From NCBI GenBank assembly GCA_026417195.1, contig JAOADS010000081.1:3914-9251 (forward strand): a DNA stretch of 5,338 nt, given 5' to 3'. The notes beneath the pieces were generated by a model, which saw only the letters and a list, made by a program, of their open reading frames with translations, was not told where the DNA came from and made no database searches. This DNA comes from Ignavibacteria bacterium (GTDB lineage Bacteria > Bacteroidota > Ignavibacteria > Tepidaquicellales > OLB5). Each line of letters starts with the position of its first letter. Position 1 is the stretch's first letter. Both the position numbers and the translations under genes were made by a program. Shown in pieces: positions 1 to 5,338 of this stretch.

Positions 1-131
1 GAATAGGGCTTATACTCTATATTCCCTGGTTAATTTTTCTGATTATGGGAATTATGAATGCTTCAAAGGGTGAAGCAACTCCGCTACCGGTTATAGGAAA
101 ATTCGGAGAGAAGTTTAATTTAGTTAAGTAA
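1..131 (+). CDS. C-terminal end of a small membrane protein (DUF4870/Tic20-like), 5' truncated by the window
   Basis: Only the last 42 residues are present, read from base 3 to a TAA at 129-131. The fragment opens with a strongly hydrophobic stretch (IGLILYIPWLIFLIMGIMNA) that would span the membrane. It then has a short polar tail containing a Lys-Gly-Glu turn, Pro-Leu-Pro-Val-Ile-Gly-Lys and a Glu-Lys-Phe end. A last helix, then 'N-A-x-x-G-E', then 'P-x-x-G-K-x-x-E-K-F' is how I remember the C-terminus of DUF4870/Tic20-like proteins, which are small multi-helix membrane proteins of poorly known function. The family call rests on this tail alone. The start and N-terminus lie outside the window. 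An intrinsic terminator 25 nt after the stop suggests this is the last gene of its transcript. The other two forward frames are closed by stops in this interval. Confidence 0.55.
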   Translation, partial: IGLILYIPWLIFLIMGIMNASKGEATPLPVIGKFGEKFNLVK

Positions 132-155
132 TTTTTATTAGTTTATTTTCCAATT

Positions 156-187
156 GCAACCTCTTTTTAAAGAGGTTGCTTTTTTTT
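156..187 (+). terminator. Rho-independent terminator after the upstream membrane-protein gene
   Basis: A perfect 10-bp stem (GCAACCTCTT at 156-165 with AAGAGGTTGC at 170-179) closes a 4-nt loop and is followed directly by eight T residues (180-187). There is no matching A-tract on the 5' side, so it should act on + strand transcripts only. It ends the transcript of the gene that stops at 131. Confidence 0.88.
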
Positions 188-190
188 ATT

Positions 191-455
191 ATGTACCGTT
201 ACCGATTTTTCACCGGCATTATATCAATTGCATATATGTTCATAGGTTTATACCGTGTTTCGGCTGGATTTACTGGTTACTTCTGCCTTTTGCCCTTTTA
301 GGACTGATACTCAGCATCTTCGCATATCGTAATTCTGTATCTTCAGAGAGGATCCTTCTTCAAGTAAAACCGGGGCTGTATTCGGAATATCACTTAATGC
401 AGTAACACTTGTTCCTGGAAGTATAAGATGGTATCTTGGAGCATTTCTGATATAA
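191..455 (+). pseudogene. Small membrane protein gene broken by two frameshifts (DUF4190-like in style)
   Basis: No single frame gives a sensible protein here, but three joined segments do. From the ATG at 191 one frame reads about 19 residues ending in a hydrophobic ...GIISIAYMFIG. Near base 247 the sense passes to the next frame, FIPCFGWIYWLLLPFALLGL..., a clear membrane hairpin ending at AYRNS. Between about 333 and 365 it passes again to SSSKTGAVFGISLNAVTL..., which ends RWYLGAFLI and a TAA at 453-455. The composite is about 87 residues with two to three membrane helices. The pattern 'helix, IPC-G-W, helix, K-x-G-A-x-x-G-I-x-L-N, R-x-x-L-G' resembles small DUF4190-like membrane proteins I remember from Bacteroidota relatives; the family name is tentative. 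Both shifts go the same way, each as if one base were missing. The ATG lies three bases past the terminator T-tract with no ribosome binding site, so the 5' end may also be eroded. Sequencing error remains an alternative. Confidence 0.55.
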
Positions 456-587
456 TTATTTTCTTTTAGTTTTACTTCTCCCAAAAGATTTTTCCCCGCT
501 GCGTCCGGTTCTCAGTCCTATTTCCATAATTCAGTTGCTAATTTTTTTTTATATTTGTATCTCACTTTTAAAATTCTCTGAATTAGA
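456..587 (+). other. Gene-free T-rich spacer upstream of dnaE, with at most a weak promoter candidate
   Basis: With the decayed gene before it, this makes about 450 nt without an intact gene. I see no open frame of coding character, no hairpin with a T-tract and no RNA gene. A run of nine T residues (542-550) is the main landmark. TTGCTA at 535-540 with TATCTC at 558-563, spaced 17 nt, is a poor sigma70-type match. TATATTTG at 550-557 fits the Bacteroidota -7 consensus TAnnTTTG exactly, but no TTG lies at the expected upstream distance. A dnaE promoter must lie somewhere between the terminator at 156-187 and base 588, so this spacer is the best place for it, but I cannot fix its position. Confidence 0.4.
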
Positions 588-590
588 TTG
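573..590 (+). promoter_or_regulatory. dnaE translation start region: TTG start, no Shine-Dalgarno
   Basis: An in-frame TGA at 579-581 lies only two codons before the TTG at 588-590, so the gene cannot start further upstream except at a nonstandard ATT codon. The next in-frame ATG is residue 31, inside the PHP domain and after essential metal ligands, so it is not credible. The TTG therefore decides the start. The preceding bases (ATTCTCTGAATTAGA) contain no GGAG-like element. Confidence 0.75.
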
Positions 591-3500
591 GCTGAATTTA
601 TTCATCTCCATAATCATTCTCATTATTCCCTGCTCGATGCAATCTGTACAATAGATGAGCTTGTTGATACTGCAAAGATGTATAACATGCCGGCTCTTGC
701 ACTTACAGATCACGGAGTAATGTACGGTTCGATGGAGTTTTATACAAAGGCTAAAAAGGCTGGGATAAAACCAATAGTGGGATGTGAATTTTACATCAAG
801 ACTAAAGGTTCAAGGTTTGAGAAAGGCGTAGATGAAATGGGTGACGATACTCTTTTAGGTGAGGAGAAATCTTTAAACGGAAAGAAGAGAAAATCTTCCT
901 ATAAACATCTTGTACTACTTGCAAAAGATTTCACGGGATATAAAAATCTTATTAAACTTTGTTCAGCTGGTCATAAAGATGGCTTTTATTATAAGCCCAG
1001 AATTGATGTTGAAATTTTAAAACTACACAGCGAAGGACTTGTTTGTCTTTCTGCATGTGCTGGCGGAGTTGTAGCATCTCATATTGTGAATGATGAACTG
1101 GATCTGGCATATGAGGCAGCTGAAATTTATAAAGATATTTTTGGAGATGACTTTTATCTTGAAATACAAAATCATGGTCTTGAAATAGAGGAAAAAGTAA
1201 GGGCTCATATGCCGGCTATAGCTAAAAAACTCGGACTTAAGCTCATAGCTACCAACGATATTCACTATATAAAGCACGAACATCATATTCCTCATAACAT
1301 TTTTCTCTACATAAGTACTGACCTCTCAAGAGAAAAGGAAGGCAAGGATCTGGAAAAAAACTTAAGATATGGTACTGACCAGGTTTACTTTAAATCAGCT
1401 GAGGAAATGTGTGAATTGTTTAAAGATTATCCTGAAGCCATTAAATCTACTCTTGAAGTTGCAGATAAATGTAACCTTGAACTTCCCAAAGGCGTTTATT
1501 ACATGCCGGAATTTCCTATTCCTGAAAACAGTGAAGCTAAGACTCTTGATGAGTATCTGAAGAAACTGGCATATGAAGGTTTGAAAACTAAAATAAAAAA
1601 TGTGACTAGCAGGGAGACTGAAAGGTTAGATAATGAACTGGATATAATCATGAAAATGAACTTTTCCGGTTACTTTCTTATTGTTGCCGATTTTGTGAAT
1701 TATGCCCGGAGCGAGGGAATCTATGTAGGTCCGGGCAGGGGTAGTGCTGCAGGATCTCTTGTGTGTTATGCTCTGGGCATAACCAATGTTAATCCTCTTG
1801 AATATAACTTGCTTTTTGAACGTTTCCTTAATCCTGAAAGGATTTCAATGCCGGATATAGATATAGATTTTCAGGATGACAGGCGCGATGAGGTGATAAA
1901 TTACTCGAAACAAAAATATGGGGAAAATTCCGTATCTCAGATAGCTACATTCAACAGACTCAAGACCAAGGCAGTGCTCAAGGATGTAGGCAGGGTGCTC
2001 AATTACCCGTTTGAAACGATGAATGAAGTTACAAAACATGTTCCTTCAATATTTGGGAGAATAAAATCTCTTAAGGATTGTTACGAAGATATTCCAGAGT
2101 TCAGGGAATATTTCAATGCTTCACAGGACAGAAAAAAGTTACTTAGATATTCAATGGTTCTTGAGAATCTGAACAAAAACGTAAGTATGCATGCTTCCGG
2201 AGTTGTGATAGCTCCGTCTGATATAACAGATTACGTTCCTGTGGCAAAAGCTCCGCAGTCTGATGACCAGTATATGACCCAGTATGATATGAAAATGCTT
2301 GAAGAAGCCGGACTGATAAAAATGGATTTTTTAGGGTTGAAGGAACTGAAAATTTTACAGAGAACGGTTGATCTAGTAAACCAAAGACATAATCTCAGAA
2401 TAGAAATTGATAAAATCCCTCTGGACGACGAGGAAACATTTAAACTTTTTTCACAGGGAAATACCATAGGTGTTTTTCAGTTTTCCAAGCCGAAGATGAG
2501 GGAATACCTTATGAAGCTGAAACCTAAAGATATAAACGACCTTGCAGCTATGAACGCACTCTACAGACCTGGCCCTATGGATCTTATTCCGGAATTTATA
2601 GAAAGGAAACATGGTTTAAAAAAAGTTACGTATCTCCATCAAGATATGGAACAGGTTCTTAAGGAAACCTATGGTGTTATAGTTTTTCAGGAACAGGTGA
2701 TGCAGCTCGTAAGAGTTATAGCAGGTTATTCTCTGGCAAAAGCGGACCTTGTGAGAAGAGCAATGGGGAAGAAAGATGAGAAATTAATGAAAGAACAACA
2801 GGAGGAATTCATCAAAGGTGCAGTCAGCAGGGGATATAATAAAAAGACAGCTTTGGAAATTTTCAAACTTATTATGAAATTTGCTGATTACGGATTCAAC
2901 AAATCCCACAGCGTTGCATATTCAATTCTAGCCTATCAGACTGCCTGGCTCAAAACCCATTATCCTATTGAGTTTATGACTTCTCAGCTGAATACAAGAT
3001 ATGAAGACACTGATGAAATGGTTTTACTGATTAATGAATGCAGGAGAATGAATATAAAAATAAGTCTGCCTGATGTAAATGAATGTTCTGGGGAGTTCCT
3101 GATAAAATCAGGAGATGAAAACACAATACTTTTCGGGCTGAATGCCATAAAAAATGTAGGCAGAACTGCAGTTGAAAATATAGTTGAAGAAAGAAACAGA
3201 AGAGGTAAATTCAGAAGCTTTATTGACTTTATTTCAAGAGTAGATACAAGAGTAGTAAACAAGAAAACAATTGAAGCCCTTATTTGTTCAGGTGCATTTG
3301 ATTCCCTTGAAAGTAACAGAAAGAAATTATTTGATTACTATGAAGCAGTTTTACAGAAGTATGGTATGAAAAGGTCTGTTGATAACAGGCAGTCTTCACT
3401 TTTTGCAGGTCATCAGGAGAATTCGGTTATGAAGGATGATATTCTGGATCCTCTGATAAATTACAAAGACTGGTCTCAGAGAGAGAAGCTTTCCAGAGAA

Positions 3501-4115
3501 AAAGCTGTTCTGGGATTATATATCAGCTCGCACCCTCTGAATAATTTTGAAAGGGAAATAAATTCTCTTTCAAGTATAAAGATAGCTGATTTTTCTGACA
3601 ATGAAGAAAACATTTTCTTAAAGAATGAATTAATTACAATATGCGGGATAATAAGTAATGTTCAGATAAGACAAAGTAAAAAAGGAAACCGTTATGCTAC
3701 TTTTTTGCTTGAGGATTTTACAGGACAGTGTGAATGTTTATTATTCGGGAAGAGTTATGAAGATAACAGGGAGGTGCTTGTAAATGATACTGTGGTAACT
3801 GTAAACGGGAGGCATGATGAAAATGCTACGGAGTTAAAGTTAATTGTGTCATCAGTTAAACCTCTCATTAAAAAAGAACATGGATTTCCTGAGAAGGTTT
3901 TGATCAGGATAGATTCCCAACGTTTTGATCCGGAGAAAATATATGAAATAAAGAAGCTTATTAATCCTGAGGGTAATGTAGCAGTCTCCGTACTTATTAC
4001 TAACGGTATAGTTGAGTCTGAAATGGAACTACATAACTCGAAAATTAATTTTGATGAATACTCCGAAAAACTTTTATCAGAGATTTTCGGAAAAGATAAT
4101 GTTATATTTGTTTAA
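588..4115 (+). CDS. dnaE: DNA polymerase III alpha subunit (replicative polymerase, DnaE type)
   Basis: This is the catalytic subunit of the replicase, which extends DNA primers from dNTPs while tethered to the beta clamp. At 1175 residues it has full family length and is intact. The PHP domain (about 1-290) opens HLHNHSHYSLLDA. Residues aligning with the nine PHP metal ligands are H8, H10, D17, H42, E67, H107, C157, D224 and H226, all of the canonical type. The palm has GPGRGSAAGS (381-390) and the catalytic PDIDIDF, giving D423 and D425; the third aspartate is D580 in IKMDFLGLK. Fingers motifs include YRPGPM (659-664), KADLVRRAMGKK (718-729) and FNKSHSVAYS (770-779). A helix-hairpin-helix lies near 846-869, then the beta-clamp motif QSSLF (935-939), SREKAVLGLYISSHPL (969-984), an OB fold (about 1013-1090) and a tau-binding-type tail. 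There is no DnaQ-like exonuclease insertion, so it is not PolC. It probably shares a transcript with trxA, which starts 29 nt after its stop. Confidence 0.98.
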   Translation: MAEFIHLHNHSHYSLLDAICTIDELVDTAKMYNMPALALTDHGVMYGSMEFYTKAKKAGIKPIVGCEFYIKTKGSRFEKGVDEMGDDTLLGEEKSLNGKKRKSSYKHLVLLAKDFTGYKNLIKLCSAGHKDGFYYKPRIDVEILKLHSEGLVCLSACAGGVVASHIVNDELDLAYEAAEIYKDIFGDDFYLEIQNHGLEIEEKVRAHMPAIAKKLGLKLIATNDIHYIKHEHHIPHNIFLYISTDLSREKEGKDLEKNLRYGTDQVYFKSAEEMCELFKDYPEAIKSTLEVADKCNLELPKGVYYMPEFPIPENSEAKTLDEYLKKLAYEGLKTKIKNVTSRETERLDNELDIIMKMNFSGYFLIVADFVNYARSEGIYVGPGRGSAAGSLVCYALGITNVNPLEYNLLFERFLNPERISMPDIDIDFQDDRRDEVINYSKQKYGENSVSQIATFNRLKTKAVLKDVGRVLNYPFETMNEVTKHVPSIFGRIKSLKDCYEDIPEFREYFNASQDRKKLLRYSMVLENLNKNVSMHASGVVIAPSDITDYVPVAKAPQSDDQYMTQYDMKMLEEAGLIKMDFLGLKELKILQRTVDLVNQRHNLRIEIDKIPLDDEETFKLFSQGNTIGVFQFSKPKMREYLMKLKPKDINDLAAMNALYRPGPMDLIPEFIERKHGLKKVTYLHQDMEQVLKETYGVIVFQEQVMQLVRVIAGYSLAKADLVRRAMGKKDEKLMKEQQEEFIKGAVSRGYNKKTALEIFKLIMKFADYGFNKSHSVAYSILAYQTAWLKTHYPIEFMTSQLNTRYEDTDEMVLLINECRRMNIKISLPDVNECSGEFLIKSGDENTILFGLNAIKNVGRTAVENIVEERNRRGKFRSFIDFISRVDTRVVNKKTIEALICSGAFDSLESNRKKLFDYYEAVLQKYGMKRSVDNRQSSLFAGHQENSVMKDDILDPLINYKDWSQREKLSREKAVLGLYISSHPLNNFEREINSLSSIKIADFSDNEENIFLKNELITICGIISNVQIRQSKKGNRYATFLLEDFTGQCECLLFGKSYEDNREVLVNDTVVTVNGRHDENATELKLIVSSVKPLIKKEHGFPEKVLIRIDSQRFDPEKIYEIKKLINPEGNVAVSVLITNGIVESEMELHNSKINFDEYSEKLLSEIFGKDNVIFV

Positions 4116-4131
4116 TTAAAAATTTAAAGTT

Positions 4132-4138
4132 AAAGGAG
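4132..4138 (+). promoter_or_regulatory. Strong ribosome binding site of trxA
   Basis: AAAGGAG lies six nucleotides before the ATG at 4145 and is the only clear Shine-Dalgarno in the window. It fixes the trxA start and lets the small gene be translated efficiently from a dnaE-trxA transcript. Confidence 0.85.
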
Positions 4139-4144
4139 AAGAAA

Positions 4145-4471
4145 ATGGCTTTGGAATTCAATGATGCTAACTTTCAAAAGGAAGTTATTGAATCTAACAT
4201 ACCTGTACTGGTAGATTTCTGGGCTGTATGGTGCGGACCATGTAAAATGATAGCACCTTTCGTAGAGGAGATTGCCAAGGAATATGAAGGCAGGGTGAAA
4301 GTAGGTAAGCTTGATGTTGACAGTAATCCAAATGTTTCCATGCAATACGGAATCAGAAGCATTCCTACACTTTTGATTTTCAGGGATGGTAAAATAGCTG
4401 ACCAGATTATAGGAGCTGTTCCCAAGAATGTTATTACTCAGAAGATTGATGCTCAGCTTCAGCCTGTCTGA
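4145..4471 (+). CDS. trxA: Thioredoxin
   Basis: This is a small cytoplasmic dithiol-disulfide oxidoreductase that reduces protein disulfides and is itself recharged by thioredoxin reductase using NADPH. The 108 residues match the usual length of a single thioredoxin domain. The active site is WCGPC (29-33) with redox cysteines C30 and C33, preceded by the buried aspartate D24 in VLVDFW. The cis-proline is P74 in SIPTLLIF, followed by FRDGK and the conserved glycine G90. There is no signal peptide or lipobox, so it is cytoplasmic rather than an envelope thioredoxin of the TlpA/ResA type. It begins 29 nt after dnaE with a good ribosome binding site and no promoter or terminator between, so co-transcription is likely. 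An intrinsic terminator follows. Targets cannot be read from sequence; ribonucleotide reductase, where thioredoxin-dependent, would link it to the replication gene upstream, but that is inference. The symbol is used for the family, since a genome may hold several thioredoxins. Confidence 0.97.
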   Translation: MALEFNDANFQKEVIESNIPVLVDFWAVWCGPCKMIAPFVEEIAKEYEGRVKVGKLDVDSNPNVSMQYGIRSIPTLLIFRDGKIADQIIGAVPKNVITQKIDAQLQPV

Positions 4472-4495
4472 TTACTCTTAATTTTTATATCAAAT

Positions 4496-4524
4496 AAAAA
4501 GACAGGTAATGCCTGTCTTTTTTT
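4496..4524 (+). terminator. Rho-independent terminator of the dnaE-trxA unit
   Basis: GACAGG (4501-4506) pairs with CCTGTC (4512-4517) around a 5-nt loop. Flanking A residues (4496-4500) extend the stem by pairing with part of the T-tract (4518-4524), giving up to 11 bp. The A-tract before and T-tract after the stem would also let it work on the opposite strand, although no minus-strand gene is seen. It lies 24 nt after the trxA stop. Confidence 0.88.
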
Positions 4525-4546
4525 AATTTGTAGTTGTTTTGAAATA

Positions 4547-4630
4547 GCCGCCGTGGCGGAACTGGTAGACGCGCCAGACTCAAAATCTGGTGAAGGCAAC
4601 TTCGTATCGGTTCGACTCCGATCGGCGGTA
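4547..4630 (+). tRNA. tRNA-Leu, anticodon CAA
   Basis: An 84-nt class II tRNA folds completely. The acceptor GCCGCCG (4547-4553) pairs with CGGCGGT (4623-4629) and is followed by discriminator A. The D stem GCG/CGC encloses a loop with the conserved GG. The anticodon stem CCAGA/TCTGG holds loop CTCAAAA, with anticodon CAA at 4581-4583, which reads UUG codons. A 15-nt variable arm contains the stem GAAG/CTTC, and the T stem ATCGG/CCGAT has loop TTCGACT. The long variable arm and discriminator A agree with leucine identity. The first acceptor pair is a G-U wobble. CCA is not encoded, so it must be added after transcription. The gene begins only 22 nt after the preceding terminator T-tract, leaving little space for its own promoter. 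Confidence 0.97.
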
Positions 4631-4722
4631 CTTGATTAACCTAACGTGATAACGGTATTGAGTTAACTGAATTGAAAAATTAAGTTAAATTCTAGTAATT
4701 AACTAAATTAAAAAAGAATTAT
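4631..4722 (+). repeat. AT-rich spacer before glmS with repeated AGTTAA/TTAACT words
   Basis: The 92 nt between the tRNA and glmS hold no gene. AGTTAA occurs at 4661-4666 and 4683-4688, and its reverse complement TTAACT at 4663-4668 and 4699-4704. The first pair overlaps to form the palindrome AGTTAACT (4661-4668). The second pair could fold into a 6-bp hairpin with a 10-nt loop. There is no T-tract after it, so it is not an intrinsic terminator. TTGAAA at 4672-4677 could be a -35 box, but no good -10 follows at proper spacing. There is no Shine-Dalgarno before the glmS ATG, only an A/T-rich stretch. Such short AT-rich words can arise by chance in a genome of this composition. Confidence 0.3.
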
Positions 4723-5338
4723 ATGTGTGGTATAGTTGCATATCTGGGAAATAAAAAAGCATTGCCTATAATAATAAACGGACTGAAAAAGCTGGAATAC
4801 AGAGGTTATGATTCAGCCGGCATAGCTGTTATGTCTGATGGTGAAATCTCTGTAAAAAAGAAGGCTGGAAAGGTTGCTGATCTTGAGAAACTGCTAAGCA
4901 GTAACGGATATAATGAAAGTGCTACTATAGGTTTTGGCCATACCAGATGGGCAACTCATGGTGAGCCAAATGATATTAATGCCCATCCTATTTTTGATGA
5001 TGATCATGAGATTGTTGTAATTCATAACGGAATTATTGAAAATTACAAATCACTCAGGACACGCCTTGAAAGGGAAGGTTATCAGTTTAAAACAGAGACA
5101 GACACTGAATGCCTTGTCCATTTAATACATTCACACTATAAAAAGGTATCTGATTTTGAAACTGCTGTCCGTCTTTCTCTCAGTGAAGTAGAAGGAACTT
5201 ACGGAATATGTATTCTCTCAAAGTTTGAACCGGATAAAATAATCGCTGCAAGGAAAGGAAGTCCTCTTGTTCTCGGTGTTGGTGAAGGTGAATATATACT
5301 TGCCTCTGATGCAACTGCTATAATCCCGCATACCAGAC
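4723..5338 (+). CDS. glmS: Glutamine-fructose-6-phosphate aminotransferase (isomerizing), N-terminal part, cut by the window end
   Basis: GlmS makes glucosamine-6-phosphate from fructose-6-phosphate and glutamine, the first step towards UDP-GlcNAc for peptidoglycan and lipopolysaccharide, in the cytoplasm. The 205 residues present are the class II glutamine amidotransferase domain, roughly the first third of a protein of about 600; the two SIS sugar-isomerase domains lie beyond the window. It starts MCGIVAYLG, so removal of Met exposes the catalytic cysteine C2. Further family motifs are YRGYDSAGI (26-34), HTRWATHG (73-80, with the glutamine-binding arginine R75), the oxyanion-hole N102-G103 in VIHNGIIENY, and TDTECLVHL (126-134) with D127. 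YRGYDSAGI and HTRWATHG separate it from the related amidotransferases PurF and AsnB. The ATG at 4723 is fixed by the need for Cys at position 2. No ribosome binding site is seen. It is downstream of tRNA-Leu and probably a separate transcription unit. Confidence 0.95.
   Translation, partial: MCGIVAYLGNKKALPIIINGLKKLEYRGYDSAGIAVMSDGEISVKKKAGKVADLEKLLSSNGYNESATIGFGHTRWATHGEPNDINAHPIFDDDHEIVVIHNGIIENYKSLRTRLEREGYQFKTETDTECLVHLIHSHYKKVSDFETAVRLSLSEVEGTYGICILSKFEPDKIIAARKGSPLVLGVGEGEYILASDATAIIPHTR

Noticed and set aside
154..405. An 83-codon open frame starting at a TTG inside the terminator hairpin, as an intact gene
   Set aside because: Its start lies in the terminator stem, it lacks a ribosome binding site, and its first part is not protein-like. 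Its middle part is better read as one segment of the frameshifted gene at 191-455.
535..563. A confident dnaE promoter (TTGCTA ... TATCTC, or TATATTTG)
   Set aside because: The first has a weak -10 match and the second lacks a properly spaced upstream box, so both are left as remarks on the spacer.
1023..1295. Minus-strand open frame of 90 codons inside dnaE (similar ones at 1845-2039, 2231-2467 and 2984-3262)
   Set aside because: All lie opposite strongly conserved DnaE coding sequence, have no ribosome binding site and show no domain character; they are antisense shadows.
1369..1560. Plus-strand open frame of 63 codons inside dnaE
   Set aside because: It overlaps DnaE in another frame, has no start signal and shows no recognisable protein pattern.
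588..4115. PolC-type (Gram-positive) polymerase III
   Set aside because: The PHP domain is N-terminal and undivided, there is no inserted DnaQ-like exonuclease, and the OB fold follows the fingers, which is the DnaE order.
4130..4425. Minus-strand open frames opposite trxA (4130-4345 and 4174-4425)
   Set aside because: They lie opposite a clear thioredoxin gene, and neither has a ribosome binding site or a recognisable motif.
4631..4722. A glmS ribozyme/riboswitch upstream of glmS
   Set aside because: The spacer is only 92 nt and very AT-rich, without the GC-rich paired core of the ribozyme, which is known mainly from Firmicutes.
1..5338. CRISPR arrays, insertion sequences, prophage or defence genes
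   Set aside because: I see no regular direct repeats, transposase motifs, terminal inverted repeats or defence-type domains. No integration-type repeat of the tRNA 3' end is present within the window.

Overview
The window is an ordinary chromosomal housekeeping segment from an AT-rich bacterium, with every gene on the + strand. The protein style suggests the Bacteroidota/Chlorobiota/Ignavibacteriota group: a DnaE-type replicase with an intact PHP centre, a DnaE-thioredoxin gene pair, small multi-helix membrane proteins upstream, and mostly Shine-Dalgarno-poor starts. This placement rests on recognition by eye, not on a search, and is only moderately secure.

Layout. Bases 1-131 are the C-terminal end of a small membrane protein (DUF4870/Tic20-like), closed by a strong intrinsic terminator at 156-187. 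Bases 191-455 hold what looks like a second small membrane protein gene broken by two single-base frameshifts. It reads sensibly only when three frames are joined. Bases 456-587 are a T-rich spacer with no gene, at most a weak promoter. Bases 588-4115 encode the replicative DNA polymerase III alpha subunit (dnaE, 1175 residues), which begins at a TTG codon with no visible ribosome binding site. After a 29-nt gap with a strong ribosome binding site comes thioredoxin (trxA, 4145-4471), ending in an intrinsic terminator at 4496-4524. A tRNA-Leu(CAA) gene follows at 4547-4630, then a 92-nt AT-rich leader with repeated AGTTAA/TTAACT words. The window ends inside glmS (4723 onward), of which only the glutaminase domain is present.

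How the parts relate. dnaE and trxA are probably one transcript. DnaE copies the chromosome; thioredoxin reduces disulfides, including those of ribonucleotide reductase where that enzyme depends on it, so a link through dNTP supply is possible but is inference. tRNA-Leu serves translation and GlmS starts amino-sugar synthesis for the cell envelope; they appear to be separate units.

I found no convincing undescribed system. The points most worth a second look are the doubly frameshifted membrane-protein gene, the complete PHP metal site of DnaE (which predicts intrinsic proofreading) with a long charged insertion inside it, the contrast between the weak dnaE start and the strong trxA start, and the repeat-rich glmS leader.
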